Positions 8,427 to 17,264 of a stretch of 64,000 bases of DNA are shown here, piece after piece. How positions within the stretch are numbered: the first letter of the stretch is position 1; every line of letters begins with the position of its first letter. The notes beneath the pieces are model-generated. The model did no database searches, had not been told where the DNA came from, and worked only from the letters and a program-made list of their open reading frames with translations. The DNA comes from JBFWML01 sp050251635 (GTDB taxonomy: Bacteria; Campylobacterota; Campylobacteria; Campylobacterales; SZUA-545). Both the position numbers and the translations under genes were made by a program. The DNA lies in NCBI GenBank assembly GCA_050251635.1, contig JBFWML010000003.1:30162-94161 (forward strand), in the 5' to 3' direction.

Positions 8427-10991
8427 TTAACGTTTCATGCCGATGGCGTTCTTGATCAATTCGTCGCTGGTGGTGATCGCCTTGGCGTTGCCCTCATAGG
8501 CCCTTTGGTGGACGATCAGGTCTGTCAGCGCCAGCGCGCTTTGGACGTTGCTGCCCTCTAGCATCTGGTTTTTCAGCTGCGCGCCGGCGACGGCGTTGCC
8601 GTTTTCGTCCAGATAAAAAAACGGCTCGCCGCTGTTGGCGCTCTCCATAAAGAGATTGCCGCCGATGCGCATCAGGCCCTGATCGTTGGCGAAGTGATAG
8701 ACCGCAAACTGACCGATGGTGCTGGATTTGGCGTTGGTGAAGTTGGCGATGATCGCGCCGTGTTCATCGACGGTGTAGCCGTTGAGCCGCCCTTCGACCA
8801 CCCCGTTTTGCGTAAAGTTGTGCGAGGCTGCCGTTTGCTGCCAGGCGGTCAGATCCAGCGTCACCTCCAGCGCTTGAGCGCCGTTATCCAGCGTGAGCGT
8901 GTTGGGGGCGGTGATTTTTCCGTTTTGATCGAAACTGATTTCGGCTCTGGCGCTGGAGAGGGTTTGCTCGTAGCTGAGGTTGAGGGTGTTGCCCGTTGCG
9001 CCGGGGGCCAGCGCGCTATTAAGCCCGGTTAGGAGTTTTCTAAAGGGTTCGGAACTGTTGTCGCTACCCAAAACGCTGGTGGTTACCGGCGAAAAGCCGT
9101 TGTTCTTCAGCGCCAGAGAACCCGAGGTAAAAACCGCTTCGGCGCCCAGCGGCGCGGCAATGGCGCTGATGCGGTCGGCCAGCTCTTCGACCGTGCGCAC
9201 GCCGCCGCTACCGTAGGTGACCTTGCCGATGGCCATGGGAGAAAGCACAACCCCCTCCAGATTGCTTGCGCCGTTTGTCAGCGAAAGGGTCTCCCCCTTG
9301 GGGTGAATAATCAGGTTCGATCCGCTGCGGCTGGTTTCATAGCCTGCCGCGTGCAGTACCGATTCGAGCGCCTCTTGCAGTTCGTAAATATCCGCTCCGT
9401 CGGCGGCGGTGACGCTGTAGTTTTGGTTATCGAGCGTGAAGCTGATGACCGGCGCGGTGCCTTCGGCTTCGTCCCTGACCAGTCCGAGCGCGTAGCCGTA
9501 CCCTTTTTCGACCGAAGCGGGGGGTTTACCGAAGGCAAACCAGAGGTTTTCGCCCTCTGCAAGACCCAGCGCCTCGTCTTGATAAATCAGCTCGCCCAGA
9601 TCGGTTCCGGCAACGGCAACGGCGGTTTTTTGCAGGGATGCGACCGCCTCCCACACGGCGGGTTCGTCCCCTTGCGCCAGACGGGTTTGCGTCAGGGTGG
9701 TTTTGAGCTTGAGGGTTTCGCCTTCGGGGGAGACGGCCTTTTGTTCGGCCTTGTGCCAGCCCTGTTTGAAGGCAAGCGACGAGAGCGATTTGGCTTCGTG
9801 GCTTGCCAGGCTTTCGAGGGTGCTTAGCAGCGCCGCGTTGGTGTGATCGGTGGCCTTAATCTGCAGCCGCACCGGATCGCTGGCACTCATCAGCAGCGCT
9901 CCGTCATGGCGGTAGAGTACCTCGGCATTGCCGGGATAGACGCTTTGGAGCGTGCCGTTTAGCGCGTTTTGCAGGTCTTGCAGGGTTGTAAAACCGTTTT
10001 GTCCGTAGGTGTGAATGGCTCCGGCGGTGTCGGCCATCAGCCCCGTATCGGAACTTGATTCGATGCGCAAGGATTGCCCGGCGTTGATCGTCAGCACGTT
10101 GCCGCTTGCGGTGGCGCTGATGCCCGAAACCGTATTGGCCGCGTCGGCGATGGCGGCGGCAACGGTGGCCGCATCGGCGCCGTCGGCCCAGGTGGCGGTG
10201 ACGGCGGTGCCGTTTAGCAGAAAACTCAGCGGTCCGTTTTGTCCGCCGGGAACGGTTTTGCTCAAAACGATCTGCCCCTGCGAAGCGTTCAAAATCTCGC
10301 CTCCGGCGGCCAGAAGGATCGACTCGCCGTTTTGGATATTCATGGGCCGGTCGTAGCGGTCAAAGAGCGCGGCCAGATCGGTGTCGATCCGCGCGCGCGC
10401 GGTTTTTGAGTTTTCGTTGCCGGGCAGATTGCCGCTTAGTTGCGCGGCGGTGGTGGCCGAAGCGGGGTAGGTCAGTTCGTGGGGTACGGTTAGAATGCCC
10501 TGTCCCGGCAAGGCCTTAAGACCGCCGGCGGCAACGCTTGGGTCGATCTGCCACTGGCCGTTCAGGTTGACCAGATTGCCGTAGGTGCTGCCCAGAACAT
10601 AGTGGCCGCTTTGATTAACCAGCCGTCCGTCGCGGTCCACGGAAAAGGCGCCGTCGCGGGTGTAGCCGACCTCTTTGGCATCCATGACATTGTCGGCCAC
10701 GGTGCCAAACCAGCCGTTTCCGCTGATGGCCACGTCAAAGGTGTTGGTGGTGGCCTGATAGGTGCCTGCGCGCATATCGATCGCCGTGGCGCTGACGCGG
10801 GAGCCAAGCCCTTGATCGCTTGCCTGGGTCTGGTAGTTCACCGCCAGCGCTTTGGAATAAAGCGTCGCAAACTCGATCTGCGATCCGCGGTAGCCGGTGG
10901 TGTTGATATTGGCGATATTGTTGCCGGTGGTGTCTACGGCGACCTGCTGGCTTTTGGCTCCGGTGATGGCGGTGTAAAAGGAGGCGTTCAC
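8427..10991 (-). CDS. Second FlgE-like hook/rod family protein
   Basis: This 854-residue protein has the hook/rod N-terminus (SFYTAITGAKSQQVAVDTTG then NNIANINTTGYRGSQ), an ISGNGWFGTV motif, and the C-terminal VQSALALTDLIVHQRAYEGN helix. It is the last gene of a fliK-flgD-flgE operon: its GTG start (10991) overlaps the flgD stop in GTGA. A fliK-flgD-flgE order also occurs in Campylobacter jejuni, where a separate large hook gene exists elsewhere, as here at 5724-8351. Which of the two makes the main hook cannot be decided from sequence. The large middle region is specific to this protein. Confidence 0.88.
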   Translation of the reverse strand: MNASFYTAITGAKSQQVAVDTTGNNIANINTTGYRGSQIEFATLYSKALAVNYQTQASDQGLGSRVSATAIDMRAGTYQATTNTFDVAISGNGWFGTVADNVMDAKEVGYTRDGAFSVDRDGRLVNQSGHYVLGSTYGNLVNLNGQWQIDPSVAAGGLKALPGQGILTVPHELTYPASATTAAQLSGNLPGNENSKTARARIDTDLAALFDRYDRPMNIQNGESILLAAGGEILNASQGQIVLSKTVPGGQNGPLSFLLNGTAVTATWADGADAATVAAAIADAANTVSGISATASGNVLTINAGQSLRIESSSDTGLMADTAGAIHTYGQNGFTTLQDLQNALNGTLQSVYPGNAEVLYRHDGALLMSASDPVRLQIKATDHTNAALLSTLESLASHEAKSLSSLAFKQGWHKAEQKAVSPEGETLKLKTTLTQTRLAQGDEPAVWEAVASLQKTAVAVAGTDLGELIYQDEALGLAEGENLWFAFGKPPASVEKGYGYALGLVRDEAEGTAPVISFTLDNQNYSVTAADGADIYELQEALESVLHAAGYETSRSGSNLIIHPKGETLSLTNGASNLEGVVLSPMAIGKVTYGSGGVRTVEELADRISAIAAPLGAEAVFTSGSLALKNNGFSPVTTSVLGSDNSSEPFRKLLTGLNSALAPGATGNTLNLSYEQTLSSARAEISFDQNGKITAPNTLTLDNGAQALEVTLDLTAWQQTAASHNFTQNGVVEGRLNGYTVDEHGAIIANFTNAKSSTIGQFAVYHFANDQGLMRIGGNLFMESANSGEPFFYLDENGNAVAGAQLKNQMLEGSNVQSALALTDLIVHQRAYEGNAKAITTSDELIKNAIGMKR

Positions 10992-11665
10992 GGCCGTTCT
11001 TTGATGGCCACAATCTGATCAAGGGAGTAGTATTCGCCGCCAAGCAGCAGCATGGGATTGTTCTTATCCAGCACGACCGATTCGATGGGGTAAACCCCCA
11101 TTTGAGCGGTGAAGTCCTTGCCGGTGCGCGCGCCTTTGTAATCGACGTGGATCATATAGGTTCCGGCGGGCACGTTGTTGCCGCTGTTGTCTTTGCCGTC
11201 CCATTTGATATTGGTCAGACCCGCAAAGCCCTCCTCGATGGTAAAGCTGCGCACCCGGTTGCCGTCCTCGTCGGTCACCACAAGGGTGCCGTTGGTGAAA
11301 TCCTCTTCAAAAAAGAGCACGTCGGTATATTCGGCCCCTTGGTTTTCAAAGCGCACGGCGTTGAGTCCCGTATCGGCCAGTTTGCCCACCGCGCCGATAA
11401 GCTGATAGGAGGAGGTGGCGTTGAACTGTTTGACCATCGTCTCCATGGAGCCGCGGATGTTTTCCTGCGATTCGATCACCGCCATATCCGCCGTTTGCGA
11501 AAGCATCTTGTCGGTGTCCATGGGGCTGGTGGGATCCTGGTATTTCAACTGGGTCATCAGCAGCTTTAAAAATGCGTCCTTATCCAGCGTGCTGTTGGGG
11601 TTGTAAACCACCCCCGAGCCGGTGGAGACGCCGCCGCCAAAATCGGTGATACTGCTGGTTGCCAT
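10988..11665 (-). CDS. flgD: Flagellar hook capping protein FlgD
   Basis: The 225-residue protein caps the growing hook and helps FlgE subunits assemble. The N-terminal conserved segment includes LDKDAFLKLLMTQLKYQDPT and SQTADMAVIESQENI, the FlgD scaffold motif. The C-terminal part has the Ig-like FLGD fold with GTLVVTDEDGNRV and WDGKDNSGNNVPAGTYMIHV. A strong ribosome-binding site (AAGGAG) precedes the ATG. It lies between fliK and the second flgE-like gene with 9-base and overlapping junctions, so the three are one operon. Confidence 0.95.
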   Translation of the reverse strand: MATSSITDFGGGVSTGSGVVYNPNSTLDKDAFLKLLMTQLKYQDPTSPMDTDKMLSQTADMAVIESQENIRGSMETMVKQFNATSSYQLIGAVGKLADTGLNAVRFENQGAEYTDVLFFEEDFTNGTLVVTDEDGNRVRSFTIEEGFAGLTNIKWDGKDNSGNNVPAGTYMIHVDYKGARTGKDFTAQMGVYPIESVVLDKNNPMLLLGGEYYSLDQIVAIKERP

Positions 11666-11674
11666 GGGAACTCC

Positions 11675-13984
11675 TTAGCCGTAAACGGGAATCTCTATCT
11701 GCATTGATTGCGGTTCTAAAGCAACTTCCGATCCTTCGCGTTCGGTTGCGGGCTGGTAGCTGTAGGGATTTTTGTTTTGCCCCTGCTGATCGCCCCTGCT
11801 GCCCTCCTGCGAAAAGCTCACCGTCACCTCGCTATAGCCCATCTGTTGCAGGTTCTGCCGGAACTCGGCGCTGTTTTGGTAAAAGAGCGCGATCGCCTGC
11901 GGGTTGGACTGCACGGAAATTTGCAGGTTTTTACCCCGGTTTTTCAAAATCACCTCCACGCTGCCGAGGCTTTGGGGGTTGAGCGTCAGGCTCACTTGCA
12001 TCATGGGGGGTTTGTAGTTTTCGATCGCCTCTTTGAGCCGCGAGGCAAAATGGCCGACCGTCACCCGCGCGCTGCGGATGCGCCCCTCAAGCCGATCGGT
12101 TCCGCTTTCGGTCCGCAAAAAGTTTTGTTCCGCGCTTTGCGCCGTTTGTCCCGCCGTATCGGCGCTCTTCAAAGCCGTTTCGGGCGCGGCGGCTGCAGCG
12201 GGGGCCGGGGCGGCGGGAGCCGAAGCGGCCGTCATCTGCCAGTTGCGCAGCAGCGCCTTGGCCTGCAGATCGGCGTTGAGGGTGTTTGGCTGGGGCGCTT
12301 GGGCCTCCAAGGGCGTTTCAAGGGACTGCACCGCCGAGACAAAGGGGTTTTGAGCGGCGCTTGCGGCTGAGGGTTTCGAGTCGGCCTTGGGCGCGGCGCT
12401 GTTTTTTGCCGACGGATTGAGCAGGTTAGCCAGCCCGGGCAACACAGCGGCCACGCGCGATTGCGGTTGCGCCGCCAAGGCGGGCTCGGGGGTTGTGGCA
12501 GGTTGCGCGCCGGGCTTTTGGACTTGCGCCGGGCTTTCTTGCACCTTTGCGATCGGCAGCGGTTGCGCTTGCGGCTGTAAAACCGGCTGCGGCACGTCGG
12601 TTTGCGCCGCGATCGGCTGCGCGATCGGCTGTGCGATCGGCGCTTGCGGCGGCTGCTTTGCGCTTGCGGGCGTTTGGGCGATCGGCGTTTGAGCGATTGG
12701 CGTTTGGCTCGGCGTTTTGGGGGCGGGGGCCTCCTGCGGCGCGTGGCTTACGCCGGGCGTCGGCTCTGGCGCGGCGGCGGCCTTCGGTGCTGCGGGGGCC
12801 GGATTTTGCGCCGTTTGCCCCGTTGCGGTTTTTTGCGGCTGCGCGGGTGTTTCGATCGGCTTGGTTGGTTCGGCGGCCGTCTGTTTGGGCGGTTCGCTCT
12901 GGACGGGCGCGGATTTTTGCGCTGCCGCTTCTGTTTTGACGGCGGCGCTTTGGGCCGGAGGCGCTTTTGCCTCTTGGGGGGCCGCTTCCGTTTTTTGCGC
13001 GATCGGCGTTTGGGCCACGGGTTGCGGCGCGATCGGCTTGGATTGATTGGATGTTTTTTTGCGCTCCGGGCGGCTCTGCTCCACGGCCAGCGCCAGAGCG
13101 GAGGGCGCGCGCGCGGGTTTTTCATTCTGCGCCGGCGCGGCGGAGACGATCGGCTTTTGCGGTTCGCTGGTTTGCGTTTGCGTTTGCGTTTGCGTTTGCG
13201 TTTTTTCGGCGGGCGCAACGGGTTTGGCCGTCTGCTCTGCTTCCAAAGGGTGCGCAAGACGGGGCTTGGCCTCTGCCGGCCGGGGTTTGACCTCCGGTTC
13301 GGCGGGTAGCGGCGGTTGCGCCGTGGCGCTCTCTTTGGGGGCCGTTTGTTTGGTTTCGGCGGCTATTTTGGCCTCTTTAGGCGCGGGCGCCGGGGCCGCT
13401 TCGATCGGCGCGGCGGGTTCCTTGGGCGTATTTTGCACCCCGGGCTGCGCTTTGACGACGGGCCGATCGGCTTCCTCGGCGGCCGGATCGGTTGCGGTTT
13501 GAAGGGGGCGGTCCGGTTTTTCCCGGTAGTCCAAAACCACCTTAAATCCCTTGGGATCGCCTTCGTCGCGTTCGATGCGGATTTTAGAAACCCCCAGACC
13601 TTTAGCTTCCGCCAGTTGCAGCAGCTTGGGCAGCGACGCAGCTTTGCCCGCCTCTTTAAAGGCGTTTTGGGTTTCGGCCCGATCGAGCACCAAGGTCAGC
13701 TTCTCCTTGGCAATCACCGCAGCCGCGCTGCCTAAAGGCAACGGACGGACGCTGAGGGCCTCCGCCTGGTCAAAGGCTTTTTGCAGCTTGGGATCCAAAA
13801 GGGCGTTTTTAGGCACCGGCTTTTGGCTTACCGGGAGCGGTAGCGCTTCGCCTTTTTCTTCCAGCGCCGACATCATCTGCTCAAACAGCAATGCCGTCTG
13901 CGCGTCGCCTTCGGTACCCGCAGAGCCCTTCGGCCCGTTTTTTGCGTTTTGATCGATCAGCTTTAAAAGCGTGGCTGCAAGCAC
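11675..13984 (-). CDS. fliK: Flagellar hook-length control protein FliK
   Basis: The 769-residue protein measures hook length and switches export specificity. The middle (about residues 170-560) is low-complexity and rich in Ala, Pro, Gln and Lys, as usual for the ruler part of FliK. The C-terminal domain (LTLNPQSLGSVEVILKNRGK then LQISVQSNPQAIALFYQN) is the conserved Flg_hook substrate-switch domain. It begins with GTG after AAGGA at normal spacing and follows a sigma-54 promoter. A run of GTTTGC hexamers at 13170-13199 encodes a (TQ)n tract and could vary by slippage. It heads the operon with flgD and the FlgE-like gene. Confidence 0.92.
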   Translation of the reverse strand: MLAATLLKLIDQNAKNGPKGSAGTEGDAQTALLFEQMMSALEEKGEALPLPVSQKPVPKNALLDPKLQKAFDQAEALSVRPLPLGSAAAVIAKEKLTLVLDRAETQNAFKEAGKAASLPKLLQLAEAKGLGVSKIRIERDEGDPKGFKVVLDYREKPDRPLQTATDPAAEEADRPVVKAQPGVQNTPKEPAAPIEAAPAPAPKEAKIAAETKQTAPKESATAQPPLPAEPEVKPRPAEAKPRLAHPLEAEQTAKPVAPAEKTQTQTQTQTQTSEPQKPIVSAAPAQNEKPARAPSALALAVEQSRPERKKTSNQSKPIAPQPVAQTPIAQKTEAAPQEAKAPPAQSAAVKTEAAAQKSAPVQSEPPKQTAAEPTKPIETPAQPQKTATGQTAQNPAPAAPKAAAAPEPTPGVSHAPQEAPAPKTPSQTPIAQTPIAQTPASAKQPPQAPIAQPIAQPIAAQTDVPQPVLQPQAQPLPIAKVQESPAQVQKPGAQPATTPEPALAAQPQSRVAAVLPGLANLLNPSAKNSAAPKADSKPSAASAAQNPFVSAVQSLETPLEAQAPQPNTLNADLQAKALLRNWQMTAASAPAAPAPAAAAAPETALKSADTAGQTAQSAEQNFLRTESGTDRLEGRIRSARVTVGHFASRLKEAIENYKPPMMQVSLTLNPQSLGSVEVILKNRGKNLQISVQSNPQAIALFYQNSAEFRQNLQQMGYSEVTVSFSQEGSRGDQQGQNKNPYSYQPATEREGSEVALEPQSMQIEIPVYG
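13170..13199. repeat. GTTTGC hexamer tandem repeat inside fliK
   Basis: Five perfect copies of a 6-bp unit lie in the low-complexity region of fliK and encode alternating Gln and Thr. Copy-number change keeps the frame and would alter the length of the ruler domain. Confidence 0.85.
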
Positions 13985-14014
13985 CCGGATCCTTCAGCGC
14001 TAAGTTGAGCGCTT

Positions 14015-14034
14015 CCAAGCAAAACTTATTCCTG
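14015..14034 (-). promoter_or_regulatory. Sigma-54 promoter of the fliK-flgD-flgE operon
   Basis: On the minus strand CAGGAATAAGTTTTGCTTGG has GG and GC separated by ten bases, the same pattern as upstream of flgE (GGAAT...TTGCTT). It lies about 35 bases before the GTG start of fliK. Confidence 0.7.
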
Positions 14035-14122
14035 TATATAGGGGTTCTAAAGGGAAATTTTGTGGAACGGTTTTTGTTTGATGCGGTTCAAAGCCACCGA
14101 TCTATCCGAGGAAGGATATGAA

Positions 14123-16093
14123 TTGAAACCATTACTCTGGCTCATCCCGGTTATGACGCTGCTTCTTGGCGGCTGCATCGAAAAGGAGCGTTACGCCGAT
14201 TTTAGCGGCGATAAAGACGCCCGCGTGGTGATCGGCAACAATATTTTGATCAAGTCGGTTTTCCCGCGCACGCCCATGATCGCGCAGGGCGGGTCGCTGA
14301 CCTTGACGGCCGTGGTCACCGATGCGGCGGGAAAAGAGCTGGAATCCACCACCGCCAGTCCCGTTACCCTGACTTGGAGCAGCAGCAACAGCGCCGTCGT
14401 CAGCGTGAATGAAAAGGGCGGCATCTACGGCGTGGCTCTGGGAAGCGCCACCATCACGGCTCAGGCGATGTACGCCGGAGTAGCCTCTTCGCCCGTTTCG
14501 ATCACCGTTCATGTGACCCAAAGAAACGCCATCGACGTTGCGGAGGTCTTTCTCAGCCCTATGCAGGCCTATATTGATCTAAACGGCGAACGGACTTTCC
14601 GGCTTTCGGCGGTGGATCACTCCGGTGCGGCAACCTCGTTGTCGGAGGGGACGATGAGTTTTGAAATCAGCAACGAGAACGTCAACGTCACGCCCGACAC
14701 CATCAATCTGCTGCCCACCAACGAAGCGGTAGAGATTGACGTGGTGGGGCTGCAAAAGGGCTTTACCTTTATTACGCCGGTTTATACGCTGCCCAACAAA
14801 GACGGAACGCAAACCGTGCAAATTACCGGAACGCCTTTGGTGGTTCAGGTGAAGGATTCGGTAGAGACCAGCCTGCCCCAAACCCCGGTTGATGCGGGCA
14901 ATTATCTTTCGCTGGCGGTCAACGAAGTGGGCGGCTACAAAGAGGTCAAGGTCGTTCATTTCGACAAAAGCGCCAATGAGCTGCTCTACTCCGACTTCTA
15001 CGGTACTTGGCGGCATACGATGTCGGCGGCGGTAACCGGAGCGGGGCAGGGGGCCAAAATGGTTCTTTCGCCCTTTAGCGCCAATATGAATCTGCCCATG
15101 ATCGTGACGATGCAAAACAAACGATCGGTTCTGTGGTTCCAGGCAAACCCATACGGCACTTGGGACAAGACCAATATCAGCGCTGTCGATATAGTAGATG
15201 AAAACAATACCTACCCCGACGGCGAACGGTTGATGGATATTGTGGCCTTTAAATCCGCAACCGATCCTTTGGCAAGCCGGGTTCATGCCGCCTATTACGA
15301 TGCGGCCGCCTCCAAGGTGTGCCTGCTCTCCTTTAGCTCGCCGACGCAGATTGTAACCGGCACCCATGCGTGCATGGTCACCTCGGCTCCGGTGCATTCG
15401 GTCTCCCTTGCGATCAACCATACCACGGGCGAGCCGCGGTTGATTTACGGCACCAAGGAGCGAACGGTCGTCAATGAAAGCGGCACCACCTCGACGATCG
15501 CGTCGGCCGTCTATTACGTGACGCGTCAAAACGGCAGTCTCTACCGCGAAACCGTGGCCGATAGCGGCAAAGTCACCAATCAGTCCGGTCATGCGGTTTT
15601 ACGTTTAGATCGCAACAACAAGCCGATCGTAGCCCTTAAAGACGGCCGCCACGTGCGGCTCTTCTACCGCGAGTACAACAGCGCCGACGGCGTGTATAGC
15701 TGGCAAATTCTGCCTGTTGACGGCGTCGATCCGCTGCCCACCGATGTGGCGAGTTTGGATTTTGCGCTCGATAGCTACAACGAACCGCGTCTCACCTTTG
15801 CCACCGTAACCGACGGCGAAGGGCAAAAAATCCGCTACGCCCGAAGACCGCCCTTTAGAAATCTGGGCAACCGCTGGGTGGTTGAAAGCCCCGGCCAAAC
15901 CAAAGCGGGCGATCAGGGCAGCTCCAGCGCCATTGCGGTCGATAGCACCGGGCGCGCCCATGTGGTGTACGCGCTGGCCGATCAGCAGTGGTTTAACTAC
16001 TGGGCCGAGCCCAACTTCTTTGACTACCGCAACTATCCCGTGGCGCAGTATCAAGGGGCTGACTTGATTTCATCGCAAGGACTCATCCCATGA
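14123..16093 (+). CDS. Lipoprotein with Big2-like (Ig-like) domain, function unknown
   Basis: With a TTG start at 14123, preceded by GAGGAAGG, the protein is 656 residues and begins with a lipoprotein signal peptide ending in LLLGGC. Residues about 50-135 resemble a bacterial Ig-like Big2 domain (LTWSSSNSAVVSVNEKGGIY then GVALGSATITAQAMYAG). The remaining 500 residues contain repeated strand segments with surface-type composition, including ...HVVYALADQQW near the end, perhaps a propeller-like fold; no family is recognised. It is the first gene of a run of exported proteins and overlaps the next gene in ATGA. Its transcript diverges from the fliK operon. Confidence 0.7.
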   Translation: MKPLLWLIPVMTLLLGGCIEKERYADFSGDKDARVVIGNNILIKSVFPRTPMIAQGGSLTLTAVVTDAAGKELESTTASPVTLTWSSSNSAVVSVNEKGGIYGVALGSATITAQAMYAGVASSPVSITVHVTQRNAIDVAEVFLSPMQAYIDLNGERTFRLSAVDHSGAATSLSEGTMSFEISNENVNVTPDTINLLPTNEAVEIDVVGLQKGFTFITPVYTLPNKDGTQTVQITGTPLVVQVKDSVETSLPQTPVDAGNYLSLAVNEVGGYKEVKVVHFDKSANELLYSDFYGTWRHTMSAAVTGAGQGAKMVLSPFSANMNLPMIVTMQNKRSVLWFQANPYGTWDKTNISAVDIVDENNTYPDGERLMDIVAFKSATDPLASRVHAAYYDAAASKVCLLSFSSPTQIVTGTHACMVTSAPVHSVSLAINHTTGEPRLIYGTKERTVVNESGTTSTIASAVYYVTRQNGSLYRETVADSGKVTNQSGHAVLRLDRNNKPIVALKDGRHVRLFYREYNSADGVYSWQILPVDGVDPLPTDVASLDFALDSYNEPRLTFATVTDGEGQKIRYARRPPFRNLGNRWVVESPGQTKAGDQGSSSAIAVDSTGRAHVVYALADQQWFNYWAEPNFFDYRNYPVAQYQGADLISSQGLIP

Positions 16094-17067
16094 GGCAAAA
16101 AATTCTGGCGGCAGCCTTTCTGCCCTGGCTGGTCTTAACGGGTTGCGGCAACGGCAGCAGTGTGACCGGATCGGGCATGTCCTCTAGCGCGGGCGATCGC
16201 ACGGTTTCGCTTGTTTTGCAGATTGGCGAGCACCGCGACATCGAGCTGCCCGCCGTGCCGGACACGCTCTATTCGGTTTCCAGCCGCGCGCTGGCAACGG
16301 CAACGGGTTATAACGGCAGTCTGAGCTGCACACCCAGCCTTTCGATCGGCGAGATCGGCACCGCCGAAAACAGCGTCGCCTACGGCATCGTGCACGCCGC
16401 GCCGTCGGTGCGTCCGGTATTGCGCCTGATTGGCGTGTACGGGCAGGATACGGAAAAAGAGATTGTCTGTATCGAAACCAAAAACGCCAGTACCGGCGCG
16501 GTTAGCTATCTAAAGGTCGAAGTCACTGTGGTGGGCTCAGACGACGGCGACATCATTGACGGCAGCCCGATCGACCCCGATGACCCGGGCGACGGCGGTG
16601 ACGGCGGCGGTGACGGCGGGAGCAATCCGCCCCCCATTCCGGAACCTAACGATCCCGGTGAAAAACCGACCTATGACCCCCAAGCTTGCGTGACCGCCGG
16701 GTTCTACCGGGTGGAGGATGACTGGCACACCACCGAGGGGAAATTCGGCCCCGACTCCATGGCCTATATCCGTTCGAGGATGGCGGGTAACGTCAATTCG
16801 CTTGTGGAGTTGTTTTATCCGGCCCTAAGCACGGTGCCGACTACGCCCAGCTATGTCAACCTGGGCCGCTACAACTTCACCGCTACCAGTGCGGGGGGCG
16901 TGACCGTGGAGTTCGATCTGCAGATGGCGACGGCGCTTTTTGGGTTAACGGACAAAAAGTATTTTTATATCCGTTCCAACGGCTACTGCATGCGGGGACA
17001 GATTCCCACTTCGCAGCTAACGCCGCCGAGCAAGTCCCTAGTCTGGGTCTCGTCAACCTCGCTATAA
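16090..17067 (+). CDS. Lipoprotein with Gly/Asp linker, function unknown
   Basis: The 325-residue protein has a signal peptide with lipobox LTGC at about residue 19. Residues 26-155 form a probable beta-rich domain with two cysteines. A low-complexity linker rich in Asp, Gly and Pro (about residues 160-195) separates it from a C-terminal domain (about 200-325) with three cysteines. The start ATG overlaps the stop of the preceding lipoprotein gene, which suggests coordinated synthesis and perhaps a shared surface complex. No known family is recognised. Confidence 0.7.
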   Translation: MRQKILAAAFLPWLVLTGCGNGSSVTGSGMSSSAGDRTVSLVLQIGEHRDIELPAVPDTLYSVSSRALATATGYNGSLSCTPSLSIGEIGTAENSVAYGIVHAAPSVRPVLRLIGVYGQDTEKEIVCIETKNASTGAVSYLKVEVTVVGSDDGDIIDGSPIDPDDPGDGGDGGGDGGSNPPPIPEPNDPGEKPTYDPQACVTAGFYRVEDDWHTTEGKFGPDSMAYIRSRMAGNVNSLVELFYPALSTVPTTPSYVNLGRYNFTATSAGGVTVEFDLQMATALFGLTDKKYFYIRSNGYCMRGQIPTSQLTPPSKSLVWVSSTSL

Positions 17068-17078
17068 AGGAGAAATAT

Positions 17079-17138
17079 ATGGTTGTTTCAACGGTTTTGC
17101 CCGATCTCTTCAAAAGGAGGTCGCAGTTATCCCTTTAG
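17079..17138 (+). CDS. Possible 19-residue leader peptide
   Basis: An ATG at 17079 follows a good ribosome-binding site (AAAGGAG, 17066-17072) right after the preceding gene and encodes 19 residues to TAG at 17138. It may be a leader, a remnant of a gene start, or chance. A second AAAAGGAGG at 17112-17120 is not followed by a usable start. Confidence 0.25.
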   Translation: MVVSTVLPDLFKRRSQLSL

Positions 17139-17264
17139 AAGTCGGAAAAAGTGTCGATAGTAGATTCGAGCCTAAGTGTCTTCAGACAAGACGCTTTTCT
17201 GGCTGGACTCAAACGTTTGGTCCTTTCTTTGGAAAAAAGGCCAACACATTACAAAGGAGGAGTC

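Noticed and set aside
12602..13309. Plus-strand Arg/Leu/Gly-rich frames opposite fliK
   Set aside because: Low-complexity shadows of the Ala/Pro/Gln-rich region of fliK; no start signals.
14579..15592. Minus-strand frame of 337 codons opposite the first lipoprotein gene
   Set aside because: His/Arg/Gly-rich antisense shadow; the plus strand has lipobox and coherent domains.
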